NCBI GenBank assembly: GCA_017303415.1
Contig: JAFLBJ010000001.1
Location: forward strand, 2,790,001 to 2,854,000
Reading direction: 5' to 3'
Origin: Chitinophagales bacterium
GTDB lineage: Bacteria; Bacteroidota; Bacteroidia; Chitinophagales; Chitinophagaceae
DNA: 64,000 bases
The position numbers and the translations under genes were made by a program. A model generated the notes under the pieces. It was not told the origin of the DNA and made no database searches. It worked only from the letters and a program-made list of their open reading frames with translations. Shown here one piece after another: positions 26,144 through 35,058 of the stretch; the stretch's first letter is position 1; each line of letters opens with the position of its first letter.

Positions 26144-27823
26144 ATGGATAACTATACCATTGCCGAGCACTTTTCCCTTCTCTCCAAATTGATGGATATC
26201 CATGGAGAGAACTCCTTCAAGTCCCGCACCTATTCGGCGGCAGCCTTCAATATTGAAAAACTCCCGGTTCAACTACAGGACGTTGACCGCTCCCAGCTAT
26301 TTACCCTAAAGGGCATTGGAGACAGCGTGGGCCGGAAGGTGATCGAATTGCTCGACACCGGAGAACTCTCCGCTCTGAAAGAATTGGTGGAAACCACACC
26401 GGCGGGTGTAATTGAACTACTCCAGATAAAAGGCCTGGGGCCCAAAAAGATCCACATCATCTGGAAGGAAATGGGGATCGAATCCGTAGGCGAACTATTA
26501 TATGCCTGTACCGAAAACCGGCTCACCCGCTACAAAGGATTTGGAGAAAAAACCCAACGGAATGTACAAGAGGCCATCGAATTCTTCCAACACCACCAGG
26601 GCCATTTCCTCTACTCCCAGGTCTTTGAGGTTTACGACCAGGTAAACGGATACCTGCAGAAATTATTCGCCCCACACCTCGTGGCAGTCACCGGAGCTTA
26701 CCGCCGGCAAGATCCTGTGATCGAAGAACTGGCCTTTGTAGTGGATCAGTCAAATGAATGGATCAAACCCAAATTCCAGACTGCTCATCCGCCCGAATTA
26801 TTGGAAGAGACCACCGACACACTATTATATAAACTACAAAACGGGCTCAAACTTCGGCTCCACACAGGGAAAGGTGCATTCGCCGAAAGACTGTTTCGTA
26901 GTTCGGGTTCGGCAGAATTCATTGAAGCCTTTACCCAAAAATTTCCCAATGCCCTGAATGGCGATACCTCCGTCAATAACGACCAACCGCTCTTTGAAAA
27001 AGTAGGCCTGCCCTATATCCCTCCTGCTGTTCGTGAAAAAAGCAGGATTATTGAAAAAGCAGCCAATGGCCAACTCCCGCAGCTTATTCAGGTAGGAGAT
27101 ATCAAATCCCTCATCCATAGCCATAGCAACTGGAGCGATGGAAGCAATACCATTGAGGAAATGGCCAAAGAATGTATCCGTCGGGGTTGGGAGTATATGG
27201 TCATCTCCGATCACTCCAAAGCAGCCGCCTACGCGAATGGATTGACCGAAGACCGTATCCGGCAACAACACAAACAGATCTTTGAACTGAACCAGCAACT
27301 GGCCCCATTCAAGATCTTTAAAAGCATTGAATGCGACATTCTCAATGATGGCAGCATGGACTATACGGATGAAATCCTGGCAAGCTTTGACCTCGTGATC
27401 GCTTCCGTGCACAGCAATCTTTCCATGTCAGAAGAAAAAGCCATGAACCGTTTGCTCAAGGCCATTTCCAATCCCTATGTCTCCATCCTGGGGCACATGA
27501 CCGGTCGTCTCCTGTTAAGCCGAAACGGATACCCTGTTGACCATACCATCATCATTGAGGCCTGTATAAAAAACCAGGTAGCTATTGAGATCAATGCGCA
27601 CCCCCGGAGACTGGATATGGATTGGAAATGGATCGACTATGCTTTAGAAAAGGGGGCCTTGCTTTCCATTAACCCGGATGCACATGCCCTGGATGGATTT
27701 GATGATGTTCGGTTTGGAGTACTGGCCGCTCAGAAAGGCGGATTGACGAAGGAAAAGAATTTGAGCAGTTTTACCCTGTCTCAGTTTGAAAAATACCTTG
27801 AGGGAATTAGAAATAAAAAATAA
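26144..27823 (+). CDS. polX: PolX-type protein with PHP phosphoesterase domain; degenerate polymerase site
   Basis: A 559-residue protein laid out like bacterial family X DNA polymerases: 8-kDa and helix-hairpin-helix region (LKGIGDSVGRKVIELL, LLQIKGLGPKKI), palm/nucleotidyltransferase domain and C-terminal PHP domain. The PHP metal motifs are complete (HSHSNWSDG, ISDHSK, ECDIL, ASVHS, GHMTGR, NAHPRR, NPDAHAL), so 3'-5' exonuclease or phosphoesterase activity is expected. The palm motif, normally RRxxExxxDxD, reads RRQDPVIEELAFVVD here, without the paired Asp, so DNA synthesis is doubtful. Likely role: base-excision repair processing. Confidence 0.9.
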   Translation: MDNYTIAEHFSLLSKLMDIHGENSFKSRTYSAAAFNIEKLPVQLQDVDRSQLFTLKGIGDSVGRKVIELLDTGELSALKELVETTPAGVIELLQIKGLGPKKIHIIWKEMGIESVGELLYACTENRLTRYKGFGEKTQRNVQEAIEFFQHHQGHFLYSQVFEVYDQVNGYLQKLFAPHLVAVTGAYRRQDPVIEELAFVVDQSNEWIKPKFQTAHPPELLEETTDTLLYKLQNGLKLRLHTGKGAFAERLFRSSGSAEFIEAFTQKFPNALNGDTSVNNDQPLFEKVGLPYIPPAVREKSRIIEKAANGQLPQLIQVGDIKSLIHSHSNWSDGSNTIEEMAKECIRRGWEYMVISDHSKAAAYANGLTEDRIRQQHKQIFELNQQLAPFKIFKSIECDILNDGSMDYTDEILASFDLVIASVHSNLSMSEEKAMNRLLKAISNPYVSILGHMTGRLLLSRNGYPVDHTIIIEACIKNQVAIEINAHPRRLDMDWKWIDYALEKGALLSINPDAHALDGFDDVRFGVLAAQKGGLTKEKNLSSFTLSQFEKYLEGIRNKK

Positions 27824-27857
27824 GAAATAAGAGACCATGGCCTCCAGTTGCTTATTC

Positions 27858-30800
27858 CTAATTTAACAAGGGCAATTCCACAAAAAACACCGTCCCTTCT
27901 CCTGGTACGGTTTCAAAGCCGATCTCACCGCCAGCCTGTTCTACGATCGTCTTGCACATGGCTAGTCCAAGCCCGGTTCCGGATGACTTCGTTGTAAAAT
28001 TGGGAATGAAAATTTTCGATTGCATTTCCACGGGTACACCCTCTCCATTGTCACGAACCTTGACCGTAACCTTTCCTTCGCCAAGTTCCTCGGTTATGTG
28101 AATATGCGCCATTTCCGATGAGGCACTGGCCTCTATCGCATTCTGGAAAAGATTGGTGAATAAGCGGTTCATCTGGGTGCGGTCGGCTCTTACCAATAAT
28201 TTCTGGTGGACCGGCTCCCATTCAAAACGAACAGCTGTATTGGTCTTATAGAGATCGCACAAAGGCGCCAGCACCTCATGCAGGTCAAAATACTCAATGT
28301 TGAGGTTGCCGATATTGGCGAATTGAGAAAAGTCGGCCGCGATCTTGGACAGGTGATCGATCTGTTCAACCAGCGTACGCGCTACACTGGCAGAAAGCTC
28401 CTTCACATTATCCGTATTGTTGTTAATGGCCTTTTGGAGATACTGGATACTCAGTTTCATGGGCGTGAGCGGATTCTTGATCTCATGCGCCACCTGTCGG
28501 GCCATTTCTCTCCAGGCCCCTTCCCGTTCGCTCTTGGCTAAGGCTGAGGCACTCTCTTCCAGTTTTTTCACCATCTTGTTGTATTCCTTCACCAGACCAC
28601 CGATCTCATCGTCGCGCTTCCAGTCGATCTCCTCATTGGTTTTTCCCAGGTTGATCTCCTGCATCCGTTCGCTGATCAGCAGGAAGGAACTGGTGATACG
28701 GTTGGTGATAAATAACGCGATCGCTCCCGCGATCAGGAAGATAAAGGCATTCAGATTGATAATCGTGATCAGGAAATTCGAGATCTCCTGGTTCAATTCA
28801 CGTTGTGAAAGAAAATAAGGGATATTCAGGTAGGACTCTACCCGGCCCGATTCATTTCTTACCGGCGCATAGATACTCGAATAACTCAGGGTCCCCAGTC
28901 TTTCACGCTGTACATAGGGTATCTGCTTTAACCTGCTGAGGTGATAAAAGGCAACCGGGTCCATCTTCTTGCTCAGGAAACCTTCATTGTACACAAGGGG
29001 TTGGGAGGTGACCGACAGGTTACCCCGCAGATCGTACACATTCACGTCCACATTGTGGATCTCCGCCACCTCTTTTACAAGGTCCTGAATACTGCTATTG
29101 GAAATGGAATCATCAATGGAGAGGACATCGTCAAACATCCGATGGTCCGCCAGTCTTTTTTGCATTTCCCTGACCATGATCCCCATCGTACGGCTGAGTT
29201 TATCACTATTGCTTCGTTCAAAACGGTTGATAAAAAACCGGATCGTCACGATACCGATCACCAGAAAAGAGATCAGGCTGATCAGGATCACGATGCTGTG
29301 TACCTGTGTCCGGATATTCAACTGGAACAACTGCTTGAGTTCCTTCCGCCGGTAAACGGCAATGATGAGCAGGCTGATCAACCGGAGCAGGCTTACCAGC
29401 AGGAGAAACACACAAAACAACCAGGAAAAAAGGGTGATACCCTCAATGATGGACTCCTGTTTGCGGGCAATGACCACCACCTTTTCCGCTCCTGCCCTGT
29501 ACCATAACTCATCATAATCTCCGTTCACCCGTTCATCAAATTCGGTACGGGGGATCTCTGTATCAGACAGGGATGTGGGGAATGGATATTTATTAAATGG
29601 ACTGATCAGGTTCTTTTGTTTATACACGGCATGGGGGTAGCCGGAATAATCCGATATGTCCTCATAACTCTTATCACGGAACAATTCAGGATAAAGGGCA
29701 TCGGAACTATATTGCTTGGGATTGGAGACAATAAACATGTATCCTTCCAACTGCCCTTCTGGTGATGTGATCTCGCGACGAATGATATAGGTAAAACGGT
29801 CGTAAGAATTATCGTAATAGAAAAAACCGGGGGTATTGGTAGGTTTGGCCTGTACCGTAAAAATGGTATTGAGTGTGTTGAAGGGCTGGTTTTCCTCATT
29901 GTACAATCCCCTCCCCTGGTTATCGAACACAAACAGGCGGGTATCAAAAATATTGAGGTAGCCACTGCTTTTCAGGATGCTGTCCCGGAGATAGGCATTG
30001 TCTGTTTCATTAAAGAAACGGTTGAAATTCCGGGTCAGGAACTCGTTGTCGATATAGGTCAGGGCAATACTAAGGGTTCGTTCGGTGGTCGGGTCGGTAG
30101 TAATGGATATCCGCTGTGCGAGAGCCTTTCGTTTTTCAAATTCCTTTTTCGCATTTTCGGTCATCATGACCGCGGCATTCGATACGGAGAAAACAAATAT
30201 CCAGAACAATACCCCGGCAATACTCACATGAAATCGGTTAAAGAAAAGGTCCTTTCGATAGAGCAGGTAGGCATACCCCACCATCCAGATCAGTGTTTTT
30301 AGATAAAAGTGCGTCAGGGGGTTGCCAAAACTGATGGTCAGGTACAATAATCCGGAAAAGGCAATGATGCCAAAAACAGCAAAGAACAATTTATCAAATA
30401 CCGTATAGATATATTTGAACACCAATTTGCTCAAATAGAAATACCCCAGGGAAATGGCAGCGAGGATCACAAAACCGACAATGGAGTCTATGGTCAGGCT
30501 AAAGACATCCGTTACCTGAAAGGATATCTGTGAATCCGCGACCAGACTGCGGGTAACATTGGCTGTATAGAAAGTAAAGAATACAAATCCCGCGATGGCC
30601 AGGGTACCCCATACCCAATCCATTACAGACAGCGTCTCCTTTTTTTCCAAATTCCGCTCGCCGATCTTTGACCAGGTAAAAATCGATATCCACCAGAAAA
30701 GCACAGAGTTGATCAACAGATCCCCCAAGGATTTCATCACCGGGGTGGAGGCATAGGTGGCCGGGTCAAACAAAGGGAACTGACGCAACTGGAAAGGAAA

Positions 30801-31604
30801 GGGCGCGAAATAGGTGATCAGCCGCAGCAGTAGCAAAGAAGAAATAAAGAATACGATACCGACCCACAAGCCTTTCCGGGCAATCAATCGCTCGGCCATC
30901 AGGTAGCAATAGAGCAGCAAAAAGAATACAGCGGCAAGTCTTAATCCGATCAGCCATGCCGCATTGGGTACAATGATGGATTTAGTTTTGGCCTCCAGGT
31001 AAAACAACGGGTTTCCTGAAATCGAATTGACGGGAAAATCGGTAATACTTCCGGCGATCGAAATGCGCTCGTCCCCTTTTGGGCCAGTTACAAAATCCTG
31101 GGGCAGGTAATTATTCCGGACAAAATATTTGTACTGAACCGGGATCAGTCCATAGATCACGAGTGGCAGGCCGGCCTGGTTAAAACTCCGTTTGATACAA
31201 ACATAATAGCCGTTATCCAACTGCCGGAAAAATCGTCCATCTGGAAGGGTGTGAAAAGAAGCAGGCGGCACCACCGATTGTCGGTTCCAAAAGGTCATTT
31301 CCCCGGTAGACTCCGTTGGCATGATAAACAGATAAACACCGTAGGGTTTATCTGTGAAATGATGCATATCGGCCAACTGTGTATTGCCGGCCAATAACCG
31401 GTTAAACCGGGCTGTATCTCCGAGGAGCATTTCAAAATCCCGCTCCTGTTTTTGTACGAATTCTTCTAATTTTTTTCTTTCCCGGTTGACCGAGGTTCTT
31501 TCAGAAATGGAGCCGACAAAAAGATAGGAGAGGCCAAATAGTGCCAGGGCAAAAAGGGGCAGATAAGGCCATTTGGATATAATATGGTCAACTTTGGTTC
31601 TCAA
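27858..31604 (-). CDS. large NtrY-like membrane sensor histidine kinase
   Basis: About 1248 residues from a TTG at 31604, one base after the mazG stop; the frame is open 72 bases further but that part merely overlaps mazG. The N-terminal half has many membrane helices and two extracytoplasmic segments, then a helix pair, a HAMP domain (FLLISERMQEINLGKTNEEI), a HisKA domain with the phosphorylated His in VAHEIKNPLTPMKLSIQYL, and HATPase motifs N (NLFQNAIEAS), G1 (VRDNGEGVP) and G2 (GTGLGLAMCK). No response regulator is adjacent, so the partner is elsewhere. The signal is unknown. Tight coupling to mazG is likely positional. Confidence 0.88.
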   Translation of the reverse strand: MRTKVDHIISKWPYLPLFALALFGLSYLFVGSISERTSVNRERKKLEEFVQKQERDFEMLLGDTARFNRLLAGNTQLADMHHFTDKPYGVYLFIMPTESTGEMTFWNRQSVVPPASFHTLPDGRFFRQLDNGYYVCIKRSFNQAGLPLVIYGLIPVQYKYFVRNNYLPQDFVTGPKGDERISIAGSITDFPVNSISGNPLFYLEAKTKSIIVPNAAWLIGLRLAAVFFLLLYCYLMAERLIARKGLWVGIVFFISSLLLLRLITYFAPFPFQLRQFPLFDPATYASTPVMKSLGDLLINSVLFWWISIFTWSKIGERNLEKKETLSVMDWVWGTLAIAGFVFFTFYTANVTRSLVADSQISFQVTDVFSLTIDSIVGFVILAAISLGYFYLSKLVFKYIYTVFDKLFFAVFGIIAFSGLLYLTISFGNPLTHFYLKTLIWMVGYAYLLYRKDLFFNRFHVSIAGVLFWIFVFSVSNAAVMMTENAKKEFEKRKALAQRISITTDPTTERTLSIALTYIDNEFLTRNFNRFFNETDNAYLRDSILKSSGYLNIFDTRLFVFDNQGRGLYNEENQPFNTLNTIFTVQAKPTNTPGFFYYDNSYDRFTYIIRREITSPEGQLEGYMFIVSNPKQYSSDALYPELFRDKSYEDISDYSGYPHAVYKQKNLISPFNKYPFPTSLSDTEIPRTEFDERVNGDYDELWYRAGAEKVVVIARKQESIIEGITLFSWLFCVFLLLVSLLRLISLLIIAVYRRKELKQLFQLNIRTQVHSIVILISLISFLVIGIVTIRFFINRFERSNSDKLSRTMGIMVREMQKRLADHRMFDDVLSIDDSISNSSIQDLVKEVAEIHNVDVNVYDLRGNLSVTSQPLVYNEGFLSKKMDPVAFYHLSRLKQIPYVQRERLGTLSYSSIYAPVRNESGRVESYLNIPYFLSQRELNQEISNFLITIINLNAFIFLIAGAIALFITNRITSSFLLISERMQEINLGKTNEEIDWKRDDEIGGLVKEYNKMVKKLEESASALAKSEREGAWREMARQVAHEIKNPLTPMKLSIQYLQKAINNNTDNVKELSASVARTLVEQIDHLSKIAADFSQFANIGNLNIEYFDLHEVLAPLCDLYKTNTAVRFEWEPVHQKLLVRADRTQMNRLFTNLFQNAIEASASSEMAHIHITEELGEGKVTVKVRDNGEGVPVEMQSKIFIPNFTTKSSGTGLGLAMCKTIVEQAGGEIGFETVPGEGTVFFVELPLLN

Positions 31605-31605
31605 C

Positions 31606-32379
31606 TCAGCGTGGCTGCTTTTTGATCTCGTCCCAGATCGCATCCATTTCCTGCAGGGACATGGTGGAAAGGTCAAGGCCTTTTGAAAGGGCTATGGTTT
31701 CCATATCGGTAAACCGTTTAATGAACTTTTTATTGGTCCTTTCGAGGGCATTTTCAGCATCGATCTGCAAAAACCGTGCATAATTGATCAGGGAGAAGAT
31801 CAGGTCGCCAAATTCCTCCTCTATCTTTTCTTTTTCACCGTTGGCAATGGCTTCCTTTAACTCGGCCTCCTCTTCTTCCACTTTCTCCCATACCTGGTCG
31901 CGGTTCTCCCATTCAAAACCCACCTGTTTTGCCTTTTCCTGCAATCGCATGGCTTTAACCGTGGCGGGGAGGGATTTGGGCACGCCCCCGATAACTGATT
32001 TCTTGCCTTCTTTCAATTTGAGTTTCTCCCAATTCTTTTTCACCTCATCGGCATCTTCCACTTTCACATCCCCATAGATATGCGGGTGGCGGGCAATCAG
32101 TTTCTCCGATATCCCGTCAAGCACATCCCCCAATTCAAACTTCCCTTGCTCGGACCCAATCTTGGCATAAAAAACAAGGTGGAGGAACATATCCCCCAAT
32201 TCTTCGCGTATGCCCTTCCAATCCTCCTCGGTGATCGCATCGGCCAGTTCAAAGGTTTCCTCAATGGTCATTTGCCGAAGCGACTGAATGGTCTGCTTTC
32301 GGTCCCAGGGGCATTTCTCCCGCAGGTCATCCATGATGGATACCAGCCGGAGAAACTTTTCGCCCAAAATATTACTCAT
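31606..32379 (-). CDS. mazG: nucleoside triphosphate pyrophosphohydrolase MazG
   Basis: A 257-residue house-cleaning enzyme that hydrolyses (d)NTPs to NMP and pyrophosphate. Tandem MazG domains are seen: first CPWDRKQTIQSLRQMTIEE with EELGDMFLHLVFYAKI, second KVEEEEAELKEAI with EEEFGDLIFSLINYAR; each has the metal-binding EExxE/ExxD pattern. It starts 9 bp after the DUF3667 gene stop and is followed at once by the large kinase. Confidence 0.95.
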   Translation of the reverse strand: MSNILGEKFLRLVSIMDDLREKCPWDRKQTIQSLRQMTIEETFELADAITEEDWKGIREELGDMFLHLVFYAKIGSEQGKFELGDVLDGISEKLIARHPHIYGDVKVEDADEVKKNWEKLKLKEGKKSVIGGVPKSLPATVKAMRLQEKAKQVGFEWENRDQVWEKVEEEEAELKEAIANGEKEKIEEEFGDLIFSLINYARFLQIDAENALERTNKKFIKRFTDMETIALSKGLDLSTMSLQEMDAIWDEIKKQPR

Positions 32380-32388
32380 CCGATTGAA

Positions 32389-33465
32389 TTATATGGTGAA
32401 AATACTCAGGAAGAAGAACAAGGCCATCAAAATAATGTTAATCACCAGCGCGGAAAGGTTCAGTAACACATATTTCAATATGGTTTTCCCTCTACGCTGC
32501 TGGTAAAAATTGCGCATTCCTTTATACAGATAGAAGAACCAAAGCAACACCAGCAGGACGGCCCCAATAGTGAATACTCCCCAACCCGTTATATCCTCTA
32601 ACTTGGAAAACCCCATGATAAAAAGGAGGTTGATAAAACTGAAAATATAATGGTGTACAGAGAAAATGGCATGATCGGCATAGTAATACTCTTTGTGCCG
32701 GATATAGAGCAACTTTAGTACAAAAGCAAACAAGGGAAGGGAGACAAATAACAGGTAGGGTAGCTTATGTAATACAGCATCGGCCACATCTTTCAATGCC
32801 TGCTTGGGACGATGTCGGTACCGGGCGTTGATCTCGATCTCCTTCTTTTGAATCTGTTTGCTGAACCAGCCATCCCTTTTCCCGGCAGGGAGCTTTTTTT
32901 GTGCCGAATCGTACTCCTCCACGGATTTATAATCATTTCCCGTTATGGATATCGCGCGAAAATCTTCACTGAGCTCCAGAAAATCGATGGACCGAAGCGG
33001 TTTGCTGGTATCCTTAAGTTGATCGACCTGTTTTAGCAGATATTCGTTACCCGGATTTGCCTTCAGTCTTTCATCCACTTTCTTCAGTATCGAATCCCGG
33101 CTATCCTGGGTGAGTATAACATCGTCATCCCATTTGATCGCCGAATCAGATTTAAAAAATGTAAAGAAAATAATAAAGAAGATAGCAGAGGTGAAAACAT
33201 ACATTCTTACCGGGTTCAGAAAACTGGCCCTTTTGCCCATCATGAAGCGCGAAGAAAGATAACCAGGCTTAAAGAGCAGATAACGAAGGGTATCAAAGAA
33301 TTTCGAATCAAAATGGGTGATATCGGAAAAGAAATGGACCACAAGACTCCAAAAACTTTCCTTCGGCACAACGTTTTCCTGACCGCAAATATGGCAATAG
33401 CGACCTTGTACAGTGGTTCCGCAATTCAGGCAGTTTTTTTCGGTTCTTTCCGGAGCATGGGACAT
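32389..33465 (-). CDS. DUF3667 membrane protein with N-terminal zinc ribbon
   Basis: A 358-residue protein. The first 30 residues hold a Cys4 zinc ribbon (CLNCGTTVQGRYCHICGQ), followed by FFSDITHFDSKFFDTLRYLLFKPG, the hallmark of DUF3667, then a transmembrane helix (VFTSAIFFIIFFTFF), a soluble insert of about 100 residues, and several more helices to the C-terminus. Function is unknown for the family, which is common in Bacteroidota. The upstream region holds a palindromic repeat and a divergent secreted-protein gene. Confidence 0.85.
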   Translation of the reverse strand: MSHAPERTEKNCLNCGTTVQGRYCHICGQENVVPKESFWSLVVHFFSDITHFDSKFFDTLRYLLFKPGYLSSRFMMGKRASFLNPVRMYVFTSAIFFIIFFTFFKSDSAIKWDDDVILTQDSRDSILKKVDERLKANPGNEYLLKQVDQLKDTSKPLRSIDFLELSEDFRAISITGNDYKSVEEYDSAQKKLPAGKRDGWFSKQIQKKEIEINARYRHRPKQALKDVADAVLHKLPYLLFVSLPLFAFVLKLLYIRHKEYYYADHAIFSVHHYIFSFINLLFIMGFSKLEDITGWGVFTIGAVLLVLLWFFYLYKGMRNFYQQRRGKTILKYVLLNLSALVINIILMALFFFLSIFTI

Positions 33466-33505
33466 ATCAGCCGTTTTGCTAAAAATAAGGAGATTTGCAG
33501 GAATT

Positions 33506-33543
33506 TGGCTAAAAGCTATTGGCTATTAGCTTTTAGCTTTTAG
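33506..33543. repeat. AGCTATTGGC palindromic repeat, copy 2
   Basis: AAAAGCTATTGGCTATTAGC then TTTTAGCTTTTAG forms a stem AAAAGCTA / TAGCTTTT. It shares its words with 19027-19067 and likewise lies in a divergent intergenic region. Confidence 0.6.
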
Positions 33544-33555
33544 TACATTTGCTAC

Positions 33556-34404
33556 ATGATCCACACTCCCTTAAAAGCCGTTGGCCTTGCCTTTCTGATT
33601 TTCCTTTCCCCGGCGATACATGCCCAGCACTATTACCATGATATCATGGGTACCCGAGAAACCAATGCCCAAATGGAACGTTTGATCCGGGCAGGGGTCA
33701 CCAGTGTATCTGCCACCGGGTTTAACCAGGACAACCGGCCTGAACCGGGGTTTTCTGAGACCCAGTCGATTCGCCCGGTTGCGCCGCAATGGACGATCAC
33801 CCGGAGCCAGGATGAAAACCGGAGTTGGGAATACCTGGCCTTTAATTCTCAAAATCAATTGATCCGTTCGGTTGACTCTACCACCACCACCATTAACAGG
33901 ACCTATTTCAGATATGATGAAGCGGGACGTATTGTTCTCCTTGAAAATTCAGCTTCGGATACGGCGATGGGTATTACAGAAATGGAGCAACATCATTGGT
34001 ACTACGACCCTGCGGGTTTGCCTGAAAAAATGATCAGGGTAGTGAATGGAAGAGATACCACAGAGTTTCGGTTTGTAAAAGATGAAAATGGGAATGTGGC
34101 AGAAGAAACAACCTACAAACGCGGTAACCCCACTGAAACGATCTATTATTATTATAATGAAAATGGTCAATTGACCGATATTGTCCGCTATAATACCCGT
34201 GCTAAGCGGCTCCTCCCCGACTTTATGTTTGAATATGATGAGACGGGGCGGGTTATTCAAAAAATAACGGTGATGCCCAATCCTAAAATAGGGTATCTTA
34301 TCTGGAGGTATCAGTATAATGAAAAGGGCCTGAAGGTCCGCGAAGCCAATTTCACACGCGAGAAGAAATTGATCGGGCGAATTGATTACAGTTACGTTGA
34401 CTAG
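33556..34404 (+). CDS. secreted protein with YD/RHS-like repeats
   Basis: A 282-residue exported protein (signal peptide GLAFLIFLSPAIHAQH). The mature part holds repeated units of the form Y-DExGR / Y-NExGQ (YFRYDEAGRIVLLEN, YYYNENGQLTDIVRYN, FEYDETGRVIQKI, YQYNEKGLKVREANF), each predicted as a beta hairpin, as in RHS/YD proteins and MORN-like surface proteins of Bacteroidota. There is no toxin domain or cysteine for lipid attachment. Function is unknown; a small periplasmic or surface beta-solenoid is likely. Confidence 0.75.
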   Translation: MIHTPLKAVGLAFLIFLSPAIHAQHYYHDIMGTRETNAQMERLIRAGVTSVSATGFNQDNRPEPGFSETQSIRPVAPQWTITRSQDENRSWEYLAFNSQNQLIRSVDSTTTTINRTYFRYDEAGRIVLLENSASDTAMGITEMEQHHWYYDPAGLPEKMIRVVNGRDTTEFRFVKDENGNVAEETTYKRGNPTETIYYYYNENGQLTDIVRYNTRAKRLLPDFMFEYDETGRVIQKITVMPNPKIGYLIWRYQYNEKGLKVREANFTREKKLIGRIDYSYVD

Positions 34405-34452
34405 GTCTTAATCAAAGAATTCAAATAGCCGCAACGCCTGCCTCCTATTTGT

Positions 34453-34482
34453 AAAAAAACCAGCCATACAATGACTGGTTTT
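34453..34482 (-). terminator. terminator of tRNA-Leu(TAA)
   Basis: On the minus strand AAACCAGTCAT pairs with ATGGCTGGTT around loop TGT (one G-T pair), followed by seven T. It begins two bases after the tRNA 3' end. Confidence 0.8.
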
Positions 34483-34483
34483 G

Positions 34484-34569
34484 TGCCCTGGGCCGGAGTT
34501 GAACCGGCACGGGCCTTGCGGCCCACAGGATTTTAAGTCCGGCGTGTCTACCAATTTCACCACCAGGGC
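34484..34569 (-). tRNA. tRNA-Leu(TAA)
   Basis: Acceptor GCCCTGG / CCAGGGC with discriminator A and no encoded CCA; D loop AAATTGGTAGAC; anticodon loop CTTAAAA gives anticodon TAA; long variable arm GTGGGCCGCAAGGCCCGT as expected for class II; T loop GGTTCAACTCC. The anticodon stem CCGGA / TCCTG has one C-T mismatch at its second pair. Confidence 0.95.
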
Positions 34570-34588
34570 GCTGATTCTTTTCCTAAAT

Positions 34589-34620
34589 TAAAAATCCCCC
34601 CGTTTAGACAGGAGGATTTT
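34589..34620 (-). terminator. hairpin between tRNA-Gly and tRNA-Leu
   Basis: Minus-strand stem AAAATCCTCC / GGGGGATTTT with a 10-base loop, followed by TTTAATTTAGG. It suggests that tRNA-Gly is terminated separately from the tRNA-Leu that follows. Confidence 0.55.
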
Positions 34621-34621
34621 G

Positions 34622-34694
<73 letters not shown>

Positions 34695-34799
34695 TGATAA
34701 AGAACTAATCTCTAATCACCTTCGCCAAAGCTATGGTAACCGAAGAGGGTTGCAAAAATAAGGAAATCAATCGTTCCTGAAAAAAAATTAGCCTAAAAA

Positions 34800-35018
34800 T
34801 TACTTGTATTTGGGGGTATACAGGGAACTCTCCTGTACCGGGGCCTTGGTCTTTTCAAAGCGCTTGTTGTACAACATATAACAACCACCTAAGATAAAGG
34901 CCAGCAAACAGGCCACCTGAAGATAGAACAGGAAAGAGGACGAAGACACCCAGTTATGTGTGAAATCGCGGTCCTGTACTTTCTGGAGTTCCTCGTGATA
35001 TTCGGCGTGTTGACTCAT
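34800..35018 (-). CDS. small single-span membrane protein, unknown
   Basis: A 72-residue protein with a polar N-terminus (MSQHAEYHEELQKVQDRDF), one transmembrane helix near residues 28-48 (FLFYLQVACLLAFILGGCYM) and a basic C-terminal tail. The basic tail after the helix suggests the C-terminus is cytoplasmic. It lies 40 bp downstream of the glycosyltransferase gene in the same direction. No family recognised. Confidence 0.6.
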   Translation of the reverse strand: MSQHAEYHEELQKVQDRDFTHNWVSSSSFLFYLQVACLLAFILGGCYMLYNKRFEKTKAPVQESSLYTPKYK

Positions 35019-35058
35019 ATGCTCAATTTGTGATGCAAAAATAATGGTTCAAAATCAA

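Noticed and set aside
31605-31676. 24-residue N-terminal extension of the large kinase
   Set aside because: It only repeats the 3' end of mazG in another frame (TFPPCPCRKW) and lacks features of a kinase start.
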